Shown: positions 1 to 7,277 of the stretch, one piece after another
Layout: each line of letters begins with the position of its first letter
How positions within the stretch are numbered: position 1 is the stretch's first letter
Assembly (NCBI GenBank): GCA_002352055.1
Contig: DEHS01000092.1
Coordinates: forward strand, 182,494 to 197,109
DNA: 14,616 nt
Source: Legionellaceae bacterium UBA2794
Lineage (GTDB): Bacteria > Pseudomonadota > Gammaproteobacteria > Legionellales > Legionellaceae
Reading direction: 5' to 3'
Program-made: the position numbers and the translations under genes
Notes under the pieces: generated by a model
What the model saw: the letters and a program-made list of their open reading frames with translations, nothing else
Databases searched by the model: none
Told to the model about the DNA's origin: nothing

Positions 1-693
1 AACAGGGATTTTTACTAACTGCTCTGAATCCAATCTTAAATTGGTATATGATTGAAACAGCCGATTCATCGCAATACCTAATAATACAACGACTATAGGA
101 CCTTGGATCAACTCAAAAACTTTATGTTTTTTTGTTAAGACTGTTTCCCATAAAATTAATACAGCCAACGATAGACTGGAAATTAAAACGGCTGCAGATG
201 TATAGGCACTTAATGCGCTACTAATAGAGCTTAGTGTATTTTGACCATCTATTTGGAAGAAGGAAAAGTCACCAATTGAATCATTGTCATAGCCTAAAGC
301 ATGGGGGATCTGTTTTAAAATAATTAATAAGCCGATACCTGTAAGCATTCCTTTGATGACGGAAGATGGAAAAAAATAAGCAATAAATCCAACTTTTGCA
401 TAACCCATAATGACTTGTAGGACACCGGCCAGAATTACGGCTAATAAAAAGGCAGGCCAAGAGCCGATGGCGTTAATTGCAGTTAGGACAATTACAGCTA
501 ATCCCGCTGCAGGCCCACTCACGCCTAGTTGTGATCCGCTGGCAATACCTACGATGATACCACCAACTATACCGGCTATTATCCCTGAGAATAAAGGTGC
601 TCCAGATGCCAGAGCAATGCCCAGGCATAAGGGCAAGGCTACGAAAAATACAACAATACTTGCCATAAGATCGTTTTTAAACTCAGTGAACAT
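1..693 (-). CDS. SulP-family inorganic anion permease, N-terminal part (truncated by window edge)
   Basis: Reading the minus strand from an ATG at 693 gives 231 codons open to the window edge. The product is strongly hydrophobic and begins MFTEFKNDLMASIVVFF, followed by ALPLCLGIALASGAPLFSG (residues 19-37) and the SulP hallmark SGPAAGL (59-65). Several membrane segments are visible (about 11-29, 36-52, 62-76, 80-98, 113-128, 165-182, 196-210). SulP proteins move sulfate, bicarbonate or similar anions across the inner membrane by symport or exchange. This N-terminal subtype often sits beside or fused to a carbonic anhydrase, so bicarbonate is a plausible substrate; that is inference, because the C-terminal half, any STAS domain and the downstream gene lie outside the window. 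An AAGGAG ribosome-binding site lies about nine bases before the ATG. The gene is downstream of the phospholipase C gene on the same strand with a 52-base gap, so co-transcription is possible. Confidence 0.9.
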   Translation of the reverse strand, partial: MFTEFKNDLMASIVVFFVALPLCLGIALASGAPLFSGIIAGIVGGIIVGIASGSQLGVSGPAAGLAVIVLTAINAIGSWPAFLLAVILAGVLQVIMGYAKVGFIAYFFPSSVIKGMLTGIGLLIILKQIPHALGYDNDSIGDFSFFQIDGQNTLSSISSALSAYTSAAVLISSLSLAVLILWETVLTKKHKVFELIQGPIVVVLLGIAMNRLFQSYTNLRLDSEQLVKIPV

Positions 694-745
694 TGGGTAT
701 CTCTCCTTATGGATTTAAGTATATGCCAACGATTGAGCACTATAC

Positions 746-1987
746 TTACTTTTGAGTCTGAAACTCTATTAAAGTGATAAGGCCGCTCCAGTGTTGAGTC
801 CAGTTGGCATCATAGGGATCGCGATTATTAACCCGCTTCAACAATACGCCGTTCTCAACTTTAAAGAGGGCCGCGCTTTGATTCAATTGTTCCACTTTAC
901 TGTAATCCGGGAATAAATCCATTTCGGAAAAATGTTCCGGTATTTTACCTTTGCGATAAGCTTCGTATATTCCATCAGCAGAGCGTTGCATGGCATCAAG
1001 CATTACTGCACGTTGCATTTGGGCTTCAGGTTTATATAAATATCCATCTCCGTAGGCGACCCAACTTGTTCCCTCAGCATTAACCACATTTAATCCGTTT
1101 TTGTTATCCTCGTTATGCATGAGATTTGCGATGAGCAAGTTAAGAACCGCTGGAAGCATTATGTCTTGCGCAATAGCTCTGCGGGGTACGCGCATATGTC
1201 CTGCAGAGAAAGAATCTGTTAAATAATGATTAGCAAAAGCATTTTGGGCGTAGGCTAATTCGAGAAGTTTTAATGCGTGTTTATGATGTCCGGATTTTCT
1301 TTTTTTATAGGCTTCAATTGCAGTTTCCAGAGCATATTGATGACCTGCTTTATAAGCATTTAATGAATCTGGAGCAAAGTGATCATAATTGACCTGCGCC
1401 AGCTTTATATAAGTTCCGAATGGAATAAAGCTACTGATAAAACTTCCGCCACAAGTAAGCTCATTCATTTTTTTGGTTATATCAACATCATGTTGTGAAT
1501 AAAAATCCCAATCAGTAACTCCAGCTTCTCGAGCCTGTTTTAATTCTTTTTCAATACCACTCATATAACTGCCTAACTTGACGACTTGATTAAGCGGATT
1601 CGCACATCGTTGATCATCGGGATTACCTTTTATGCCCAAGGCTTCAAATTGTGCTTTAAAACAGGAGAGCCTGTCCTGTTCATTGCAGTCAGAAACCGGT
1701 TTGCCAGGATTGCCGAACATATCGCCAGCGAACATCACTATTTCACCATAACTTAAACGCATTCCGTTAGGCAAAGTCAGTTTTGCCGGTCCATTATAAT
1801 TCAGGTGAAGCCGTACTGAATCGCCAAGGTTTTTATGCTCCAATCCGGTGAAGCCTGCTCCATATTGTTCGAGCATTTGGTTGGTTAATTCGGGTTTAAA
1901 TTGTTCATCGGTGGACGCGTATTCCGCATGAGTTGGAGTGGACACTAAAAATGACAAAAGTAAAGCGGGTGTGATATTCTTTAACAT
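746..1987 (-). CDS. plcB: Exported zinc-dependent phospholipase C (PlcA/PlcB type)
   Basis: A 413-residue protein with a Sec signal peptide (K3, a hydrophobic core around residues 6-15, likely cleavage after THA at 19-21). It resembles the Legionella PlcA/PlcB and Pseudomonas fluorescens phospholipase C family, which hydrolyses phosphatidylcholine and related lipids to diacylglycerol and a phosphorylated head group using zinc. The clearest signature is the histidine/aspartate block at residues 250-268, with H254, D258, H264 and the segment DSFSAGHMRVPR. H203, H216 and H291 are further candidate metal ligands. Four cysteines (101, 109, 128, 179) could form disulfides in an exported protein. 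The start is supported by an AAGGA site about seven bases upstream and by the signal peptide. The symbol rests on the position beside rlmD-relA, where L. pneumophila plcB lies as I recall; the family call is firmer than the paralogue call. Export past the outer membrane, for example by type II secretion, is inferred from the family. Confidence 0.82.
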   Translation of the reverse strand: MLKNITPALLLSFLVSTPTHAEYASTDEQFKPELTNQMLEQYGAGFTGLEHKNLGDSVRLHLNYNGPAKLTLPNGMRLSYGEIVMFAGDMFGNPGKPVSDCNEQDRLSCFKAQFEALGIKGNPDDQRCANPLNQVVKLGSYMSGIEKELKQAREAGVTDWDFYSQHDVDITKKMNELTCGGSFISSFIPFGTYIKLAQVNYDHFAPDSLNAYKAGHQYALETAIEAYKKRKSGHHKHALKLLELAYAQNAFANHYLTDSFSAGHMRVPRRAIAQDIMLPAVLNLLIANLMHNEDNKNGLNVVNAEGTSWVAYGDGYLYKPEAQMQRAVMLDAMQRSADGIYEAYRKGKIPEHFSEMDLFPDYSKVEQLNQSAALFKVENGVLLKRVNNRDPYDANWTQHWSGLITLIEFQTQK

Positions 1988-2108
1988 TGTGCATTCCTTT
2001 GATTAAAATGTTAATTTTGTATTCATTGTATGCGATATTTTCGCACCAGCGTCCTATAAAAGTAGCACAAAAAATTATTTTAGTAACAGGTTTTCGGGAA
2101 CATATTAA
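1988..2108. promoter_or_regulatory. Divergent intergenic region between plcB and rlmD
   Basis: This 121-bp AT-rich gap must hold the promoters for both outward-reading genes. A TATAAA at 2055-2060 is a possible -10 for rlmD, and a TACAAT on the minus strand (2026-2031) is a possible -10 for plcB; neither has a convincing -35. Between them is a short inverted repeat, TGCGA at 2031-2035 and TCGCA at 2041-2045, placed where a regulator could affect both directions. Promoter assignments are weak guesses from sequence alone. rlmD has only a poor ribosome-binding site (CGGGAA about ten bases before its ATG). Confidence 0.4.
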
Positions 2109-3443
2109 ATGAAAAGAACTAAATCAAGACCAGAAGCAATTCCTCACACGACCAAAATTGTTAATTTAAGTAATGATGGCAAAGGAGTCGCTCGTATTAA
2201 TGGTAAAGCTACGTTCATTCCCGGTGCGTTACCTGATGAAATGGTAGAGTTTCACTACACCCGAGTTAAAAAAGATTTTGATGAGGGGCGATTGCTTTCA
2301 GTTATCGAACCGTCTCCATTACGGGTGGAACCTCGATGTGCACATTACCAGATGTGTGGTGGATGCTCCTTACAGCATCTTAGCGAGCAAGAGCAGATTC
2401 ATTTCAAACATGATCAGTTACTCGATTTACTCTCTCGTTTTGGCCGTACGCAACCGCAAATTATATTGCCACCTCTAAAAAGCGCTCATTGGAATTATAG
2501 AAATAAAGCGCGATTAAGCGTACGGTTTGTTGAAAAAAAACAAATGGCGATGGTAGGATTTCGTGAGCGTAATAATCCGCGCTATATCACTGAAATTAGT
2601 GAATGCCCGGTGTTACATGCTCGGCTTGACGCAGATATAATTCCACTCAGAAGATTGATTGATGCGATGGAAGACAAACACTGCATCGCCCAAATTGAAG
2701 TAGCTGCGGGAGATGATGAAATTGCATTGATATTACGCAATTTGACTCCAATGTCGCCAAGTGATGAAATTAAAATTGTAACCTTTGCTGAGGCTTATCA
2801 ATACAAAATATTTCTCCAGCCTGGCGGGCCGGATACCGTCTCTTTATTTTATCCCCCTCAATCAAGTGAATTTTTAACCTATCAATTACCACAATTTGAT
2901 ATTCGCTTTAAATTTCATCCTACTGACTTTACACAAGTGAATGCGGCATTAAATCGGTCAATGGTAAATTTAGCAATAGAACTTATGGAATTAAAAAGTT
3001 CGGATAAGGTGCTAGACTTATTTTGTGGGTTAGGTAATTTTTCTCTGCCCATGGCTAAATTTTGTGCCCACGTTGTGGGTGTTGAGGGCAGTAAAACAAT
3101 GGTTGAACGAGCTTACATGAATGCTTCTGAAAATCTGATCACTAATGTTGAATTTTTTGCAGCAAACCTTGATGATGTGGCAGAAGTTAATAAACTGGTA
3201 AGCCAATCTTTTAACAAAGTGTTAATCGATCCTCCTCGGTCGGGTGCATTGGAAATTGTAAAACAGATAGATATTTTAAATCCTGAGCGCATCGTTTATG
3301 TCTCATGTAATCCGGTTACTTTAGCCAGAGACACAGATGTATTAGTAAATCAAAAAGGCTACGTGCTTATAAAGGCTGGAGTAATGGATATGTTTCCTCA
3401 CACAGCGCATGTTGAGTCTATAGCCTTATTTGAAAAAGGATAA
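2109..3443 (+). CDS. rlmD: 23S rRNA (uracil-1939-C5)-methyltransferase RlmD (RumA)
   Basis: This 444-residue enzyme uses S-adenosylmethionine to methylate C5 of U1939 in 23S rRNA. An N-terminal TRAM domain (about 10-67) binds RNA. Four cysteines in the RumA iron-sulfur pattern follow (C77, C83, C86 and C166). The C-terminal Rossmann methyltransferase domain carries DLFCGLGNFSLP (303-314, SAM binding), DPPRSGA (374-380) and SCNP (399-402) with C400 as the predicted nucleophile. E436 in HTAHVES matches the general base. The conserved DFTQVN segment is at 273-278. All catalytic features are intact and the length is as expected for the family. relA begins five bases after its stop, the same rumA-relA order as in E. 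coli, so the two are very probably one transcription unit. Confidence 0.97.
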   Translation: MKRTKSRPEAIPHTTKIVNLSNDGKGVARINGKATFIPGALPDEMVEFHYTRVKKDFDEGRLLSVIEPSPLRVEPRCAHYQMCGGCSLQHLSEQEQIHFKHDQLLDLLSRFGRTQPQIILPPLKSAHWNYRNKARLSVRFVEKKQMAMVGFRERNNPRYITEISECPVLHARLDADIIPLRRLIDAMEDKHCIAQIEVAAGDDEIALILRNLTPMSPSDEIKIVTFAEAYQYKIFLQPGGPDTVSLFYPPQSSEFLTYQLPQFDIRFKFHPTDFTQVNAALNRSMVNLAIELMELKSSDKVLDLFCGLGNFSLPMAKFCAHVVGVEGSKTMVERAYMNASENLITNVEFFAANLDDVAEVNKLVSQSFNKVLIDPPRSGALEIVKQIDILNPERIVYVSCNPVTLARDTDVLVNQKGYVLIKAGVMDMFPHTAHVESIALFEKG

Positions 3444-3448
3444 TATGA

Positions 3449-5656
3449 ATGGTTAGGGTAAAAGATACTACTCCGTTACTATCGGATGGCAGTATAGATG
3501 TGGAACTCTGGTTGCATCAGCTCGGCGCTAAGGGATACCTCGAAAATCTTGAACTTATTCGCAATGCCTGCACGTTAAGTCAGTTAGCTGGACAGGATCA
3601 TGCCACCGAGACCGGTGAAACGTGCTTGCAACAAGGGTTGGCCATGGCTGATTTATTGGCTGATCTTGAAGTGGATCAGGAAACTCTGGCTTCCGCAATT
3701 ATCTTTGAAAATGTGCACTATGCAGGATTACCTCTGGATGTAGTCGAGGAGCAGTTAGGACCCAATATTGCTAAATTGGTTAAAGGCATCGAAAAAATGA
3801 GTGCCATGAACAATTTTCAGGTATTAAACAAATACCCGCAAAACAAAAATCAGATTGATAACATTCGTAAGATGTTATTAGCCATGGTTGATGATGTTCG
3901 CGTGGTTTTAATCAAATTAGCTGAGCGTTTATGTATCTTAAGAACCGCCGGTCATTTATCTGAAAGTATTCGCCAACAGTTAGCTACAGAAGCGATGGAA
4001 ATTTATGCGCCACTTGCTAATCGGCTGGGTATTGGAGCGATCAAATGGGAAATGGAGGATTTAGCCTTTCGCTACTTGCATCCGGAAGACTATAAAGCGA
4101 TTGCTAAAGGATTAAAGGCCAAAAGGCTGGAGCGTGACGATTTTGTTAATCTCATCGTAGAGCAGCTGAATCATCAAATCCAGGCATCGGGTATTCATCA
4201 TTGCGCCGTATATGGTCGCTCCAAACATATTCACAGCATTTATAAAAAAATGAAACGAAAGAATGTGTCGCTCGATGAGATTTATGATGCCACAGCAGTG
4301 CGTATATTAGTTGACACAGAGGAAGAGTGTTATGAAGTGCTTGGTATGGTGCACACATTGTGGCAACAAATACCGGCGGAGTTTGATGATTACATTATAA
4401 ATCCCAAAAACAATGGGTATCAATCATTACATACTGCAGTCGAGAGCCCCGAAGGACGAGCGTTTGAGATTCAGATTAGAACCTTTCAAATGCATGATCT
4501 TGCCGAGATGGGGGTTGCAGCGCATTGGAAATATAAAGAGGGCGGGGTACAACATAAAGAAAGTCATGAACGAAAAATTGAATGGTTGAGAGATGTATTG
4601 GCATGGCACCAGGAAATGGCCACCAACAGGGGTGTTGCAGAAAATATAACCACTGAATTTTTAGAAGACAGAGTGTATGTCTTTACGCCTGATGGTGACG
4701 TGTTAGATCTTCAGCACGGTGTAACTCCTTTAGATTTTGCCTACCATGTCCATAGCGATTTAGGACATCGATGTCGAGGTGCCAAAATAAATGGGCATAT
4801 AGTACCGCTTACCTATCAATTAAAAACCGGTGATAAGGTTGAAGTATTAACCGGTAAGGAAATTAAACCGTCTCGTGACTGGATAAATCCTCACCTGAAT
4901 TATCTAAAAACAGCACGGGCAAAAGCCAAAGTATTGCATTGGTTTAAAATGCAGGATTATGACGATAACGTACGTGATGGTCGTGAATTGCTGGAAAAAG
5001 AGCTTAAATCTTTGGGCATGAAACTGGAGCGCTTAAACGATGTAGTGAACGCACTTCATTTTAAAAAAACGGATGATCTCTTTGCAAGCCTTGGACGCGG
5101 TGACATTAAGCTGGGTCAAATTGTTAATAAACTGACTCCCCCCGAAACTTCAGAAGAAAATAGTACCAAATTTGTTAGAAGCCAGCATTTAAAACCGGAA
5201 ATAACCGGCAGTGATCTCTGTATTGAAGGAGTGGGTAATCTTCTCACGTTCATGGCCCGCTGTTGTCAACCCGTGCCGGGAGATGAGGTGTTAGGGTACA
5301 TTACAGTAGGGCGTGGGGTGTCCGTTCATAGGCAAGATTGTCCTAATATCATCCATGCTAGTGAGCGGCAAAAACAACGTTTCCTGCAAGTATCCTGGGG
5401 AAGTTCAACCCGTGAAAATTATTTAGTGGATTTATTGGTTAAAGCATATGATCGTCCTGAACTGTTGAAAGATGTGACCTCCTTACTTTCAAATGAAAAG
5501 GCGCATGTATATTCATTCCAGACAAAAAGCAACAAACAGGAAAATCTGGCGTTCATCACCCTGACCATTGAGATTGATGGGTTAAACAGTTTGTCGCGAT
5601 TACTGGCAAAAATGGAGCAAATACCTAATGTTCTCGAAGCCAGAAGACAGATATAG
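3449..5656 (+). CDS. relA: GTP pyrophosphokinase RelA, (p)ppGpp synthetase I
   Basis: A 735-residue long RSH protein that makes (p)ppGpp from ATP and GTP/GDP on ribosomes stalled by uncharged tRNA. The N-terminal hydrolase-like domain (about 40-190) lacks the HD...ED metal-binding motifs (AIIFENVHYAGLPLD at 83-97 occupies that place), so it should not degrade ppGpp. The synthetase domain (about 225-365) has YGRSKHIHSIYKKMKR (255-270) and the acidic EFDD motif (311-314) typical of monofunctional RelA rather than the RxKD of bifunctional enzymes. TGS (about 405-468), helical, zinc-finger-like (CC at 604-605, C631) and ACT (about 657-735) regulatory domains follow. The ATG at 3449 has AAGGA eight bases upstream; an ATG four bases earlier meets a stop within four codons. 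The stop codon abuts the stop of the convergent Mth938 gene. A separate SpoT-type hydrolase must exist elsewhere in the genome. Confidence 0.97.
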   Translation: MVRVKDTTPLLSDGSIDVELWLHQLGAKGYLENLELIRNACTLSQLAGQDHATETGETCLQQGLAMADLLADLEVDQETLASAIIFENVHYAGLPLDVVEEQLGPNIAKLVKGIEKMSAMNNFQVLNKYPQNKNQIDNIRKMLLAMVDDVRVVLIKLAERLCILRTAGHLSESIRQQLATEAMEIYAPLANRLGIGAIKWEMEDLAFRYLHPEDYKAIAKGLKAKRLERDDFVNLIVEQLNHQIQASGIHHCAVYGRSKHIHSIYKKMKRKNVSLDEIYDATAVRILVDTEEECYEVLGMVHTLWQQIPAEFDDYIINPKNNGYQSLHTAVESPEGRAFEIQIRTFQMHDLAEMGVAAHWKYKEGGVQHKESHERKIEWLRDVLAWHQEMATNRGVAENITTEFLEDRVYVFTPDGDVLDLQHGVTPLDFAYHVHSDLGHRCRGAKINGHIVPLTYQLKTGDKVEVLTGKEIKPSRDWINPHLNYLKTARAKAKVLHWFKMQDYDDNVRDGRELLEKELKSLGMKLERLNDVVNALHFKKTDDLFASLGRGDIKLGQIVNKLTPPETSEENSTKFVRSQHLKPEITGSDLCIEGVGNLLTFMARCCQPVPGDEVLGYITVGRGVSVHRQDCPNIIHASERQKQRFLQVSWGSSTRENYLVDLLVKAYDRPELLKDVTSLLSNEKAHVYSFQTKSNKQENLAFITLTIEIDGLNSLSRLLAKMEQIPNVLEARRQI

Positions 5657-6022
5657 TTACAAAATAAAGCCTGCCACCACAGAACGCATTTCGCCCAGCA
5701 AAATATTATAAGTGCGGCAGGCTGCGCCAAACTCCATACATTCAATTCCTATCTGCTTTTGCGATAATTTGGTTACGATATTCATTGGGGGAAATTTACC
5801 CAACTGCCTATGTCCGATGATTATCAGCTCAGGATTAGTCTTGAGTAGCAAATCCATAAACGATTCATCCATATCCTGAATGTTTTTTATTGTCAGATCA
5901 GTAATGATTTCTTCGCGAGAAACAATTAAACTGTTTTCATAAATAATAGAATTAATTTGGATTTTATTATCGCTGTATCCTTGAACGGCATTTGGATCCG
6001 CTGCTTCTAAATTGATTTGCAT
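5657..6022 (-). CDS. Mth938/DUF498 domain protein (NDUFAF3-like family)
   Basis: A 121-residue cytosolic protein of the Mth938-like family, small single-domain proteins related to the mitochondrial complex I assembly factor NDUFAF3; their bacterial function is not established. Family landmarks seen are GYSDNKIQINSIIYENSLIV (15-34), NPELIIIG (63-70) and the best conserved part, GAACRTYNILLGEMR (99-113), followed by a hydrophobic C-terminus. Most relatives have a GTG triplet after the PEL-hydrophobic strand, but here it reads GHRQLGKFPP (70-79). The gene converges on relA with stop codons directly adjacent, and diverges from alaC across a 58-base gap. No clear ribosome-binding site precedes the ATG, but the start fits the family length. 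No hydrophobic signal or membrane segment is visible. Confidence 0.85.
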   Translation of the reverse strand: MQINLEAADPNAVQGYSDNKIQINSIIYENSLIVSREEIITDLTIKNIQDMDESFMDLLLKTNPELIIIGHRQLGKFPPMNIVTKLSQKQIGIECMEFGAACRTYNILLGEMRSVVAGFIL

Positions 6023-6080
6023 GGTTTTAAAATTTTCATTAGGTTATAGTTGCTAACAGTATATCACAGAGGCCAATTTT
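6023..6080. promoter_or_regulatory. Divergent gap between the Mth938 gene and alaC
   Basis: A 58-bp AT-rich gap must drive both genes, or promoters extend into the Mth938 reading frame. TATAGT at 6045-6050 could be a -10 for alaC, but no good -35 is visible at the usual spacing. AGAGG at 6068-6072, eight bases before the ATG at 6081, is the alaC ribosome-binding site. Confidence 0.35.
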
Positions 6081-7277
6081 ATGAGTCAATTTCCCCGCAT
6101 CAAACGATTACCACCTTATGTTTTTAATACATTAAATCAACTAAAAAGTGAGGCCAGGGCCAGGGGAGAGGATATTATTGATTTTGGCATGGGAAATCCG
6201 GATCAACCCACGCCACCTCATATAGTCAATAAACTTATTGAAGCGGTGCAAAGACCAGACACTCATCGTTACTCGATGTCAAAAGGCATTCCCCGGCTAC
6301 GTCGCGCCATGGCCACCTGGTATCAGCGTAATTATGGAGTGACTCTAAATAGCGAAACGCAAATATTGGCAACCATTGGTTCTAAGGAAGGACTCGCTCA
6401 TTTAGCCCTTGCTATCACAGGTCCTGGAGATACTGTTTTAGTTCCTGATCCCGCCTATCCAATCCATACTTATGGCTTTATTATCGCTGGCGCCAATGTC
6501 AAACAGATTCCCTTAATTGATGAATCCCAATTCCTCTTGGCAGTTGAAGAAGCCATTAATCAAAGCTGGCCAAAACCCAAGGCTCTGGTCATCAATTTTC
6601 CTGCTAACCCAAGCACTCATTGTGTGGAATATTCTTTTTTTGAAGCAGTGGTTGAACTTGGGAAGCGCCATAAGATATGGATTATTCATGACTTGGCTTA
6701 TGCAGATATTGTTTTTGATGGGTATAAGGCTCCTTCTATCTTGCAAGTCCCAGGAGCTATAGATATTGCAATTGAAACGTACTCTATGTCGAAATCGTAC
6801 AATATGCCGGGCTGGCGTGTCGGTTTTGCCTGTGGCAATGAGGAACTGGTTGCAGCATTGACCCGTATAAAATCCTACCTGGATTACGGAACATTCACAC
6901 CGATTCAGGTTGCAGCAATCACCGCGCTTGAAGGACCCGATGATTGTGTGAAAGAAATTCGGCAACGTTATGAGGCGCGACGAAATGTTTTATGCGATGG
7001 TTTAAATGAATTAGGCTGGCAGGTAACGAAACCTAAAGCAACCATGTTTGTTTGGGCTCCAATCCCTCCGCAATATCTTGCTATGGGCTCATTAGAATTT
7101 TGTAAATATTTATTAAAAGAGGCGCATGTTGCAGTATCACCGGGTATTGGTTTTGGCCAACAGGGAGATGGATTTGTACGCTTTGGTCTCATCGAAAATA
7201 AAGACCGTACCCGTCAGGCATTAAGAAATATAAAAGCATTGTTCAAACGGGATCAAACGATAAATAAGGCTGTTTAA
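6081..7277 (+). CDS. alaC: Glutamate-pyruvate aminotransferase AlaC (class I PLP enzyme)
   Basis: A 398-residue fold-type I aminotransferase matching E. coli AlaC (YfdZ) closely along its length, for example RLPPYVFN (9-16), RGEDIIDFGMGNPD (28-41), GIPRLRRA (69-76), TIGSKEGLAHL (98-108) and GWRVGF (244-249). The PLP lysine is K238 in SMSKSYNMPGWR; D204 and Y207 in HDLAYADIV contact the cofactor, and the carboxylate-binding arginine is in VRFGLIEN near the C-terminus. The expected reaction is pyruvate plus glutamate to alanine plus 2-oxoglutarate, the main alanine-forming step; automatic annotation of relatives often calls it aspartate aminotransferase. The stop overlaps the next start (TAATG), so it is translationally coupled to the RpfE-like gene and recJ. 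Confidence 0.92.
   Translation: MSQFPRIKRLPPYVFNTLNQLKSEARARGEDIIDFGMGNPDQPTPPHIVNKLIEAVQRPDTHRYSMSKGIPRLRRAMATWYQRNYGVTLNSETQILATIGSKEGLAHLALAITGPGDTVLVPDPAYPIHTYGFIIAGANVKQIPLIDESQFLLAVEEAINQSWPKPKALVINFPANPSTHCVEYSFFEAVVELGKRHKIWIIHDLAYADIVFDGYKAPSILQVPGAIDIAIETYSMSKSYNMPGWRVGFACGNEELVAALTRIKSYLDYGTFTPIQVAAITALEGPDDCVKEIRQRYEARRNVLCDGLNELGWQVTKPKATMFVWAPIPPQYLAMGSLEFCKYLLKEAHVAVSPGIGFGQQGDGFVRFGLIENKDRTRQALRNIKALFKRDQTINKAV

Noticed and set aside
410..718. A 102-codon plus-strand open frame over the SulP gene
   Set aside because: It lies antisense to a clear SulP reading frame, its translation has no family resemblance, and it lacks a convincing ribosome-binding site.
716..748. Eight-base inverted repeat (TAAGTATA / TATACTTA) between plcB and the SulP gene, as a terminator
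   Set aside because: The stem is almost all A-T with a 17-base loop and no T-run follows on the minus strand, so it is unlikely to terminate transcription.
3449..5656. Bifunctional Rel/SpoT identity for relA
   Set aside because: The hydrolase metal-binding motifs are absent and the synthetase has the acidic EFDD motif of monofunctional RelA, and the gene follows rlmD as relA does in E. coli.
3444..5722. A toxin-antitoxin pair after relA, as with mazEF in E. coli
   Set aside because: The next gene is on the opposite strand and is a Mth938-family protein, with no toxin-antitoxin pair visible.
6513..6965. A 150-codon minus-strand open frame inside alaC
   Set aside because: alaC is unmistakable in the other strand over its whole length; this frame is a cysteine- and histidine-rich shadow without recognisable motifs.
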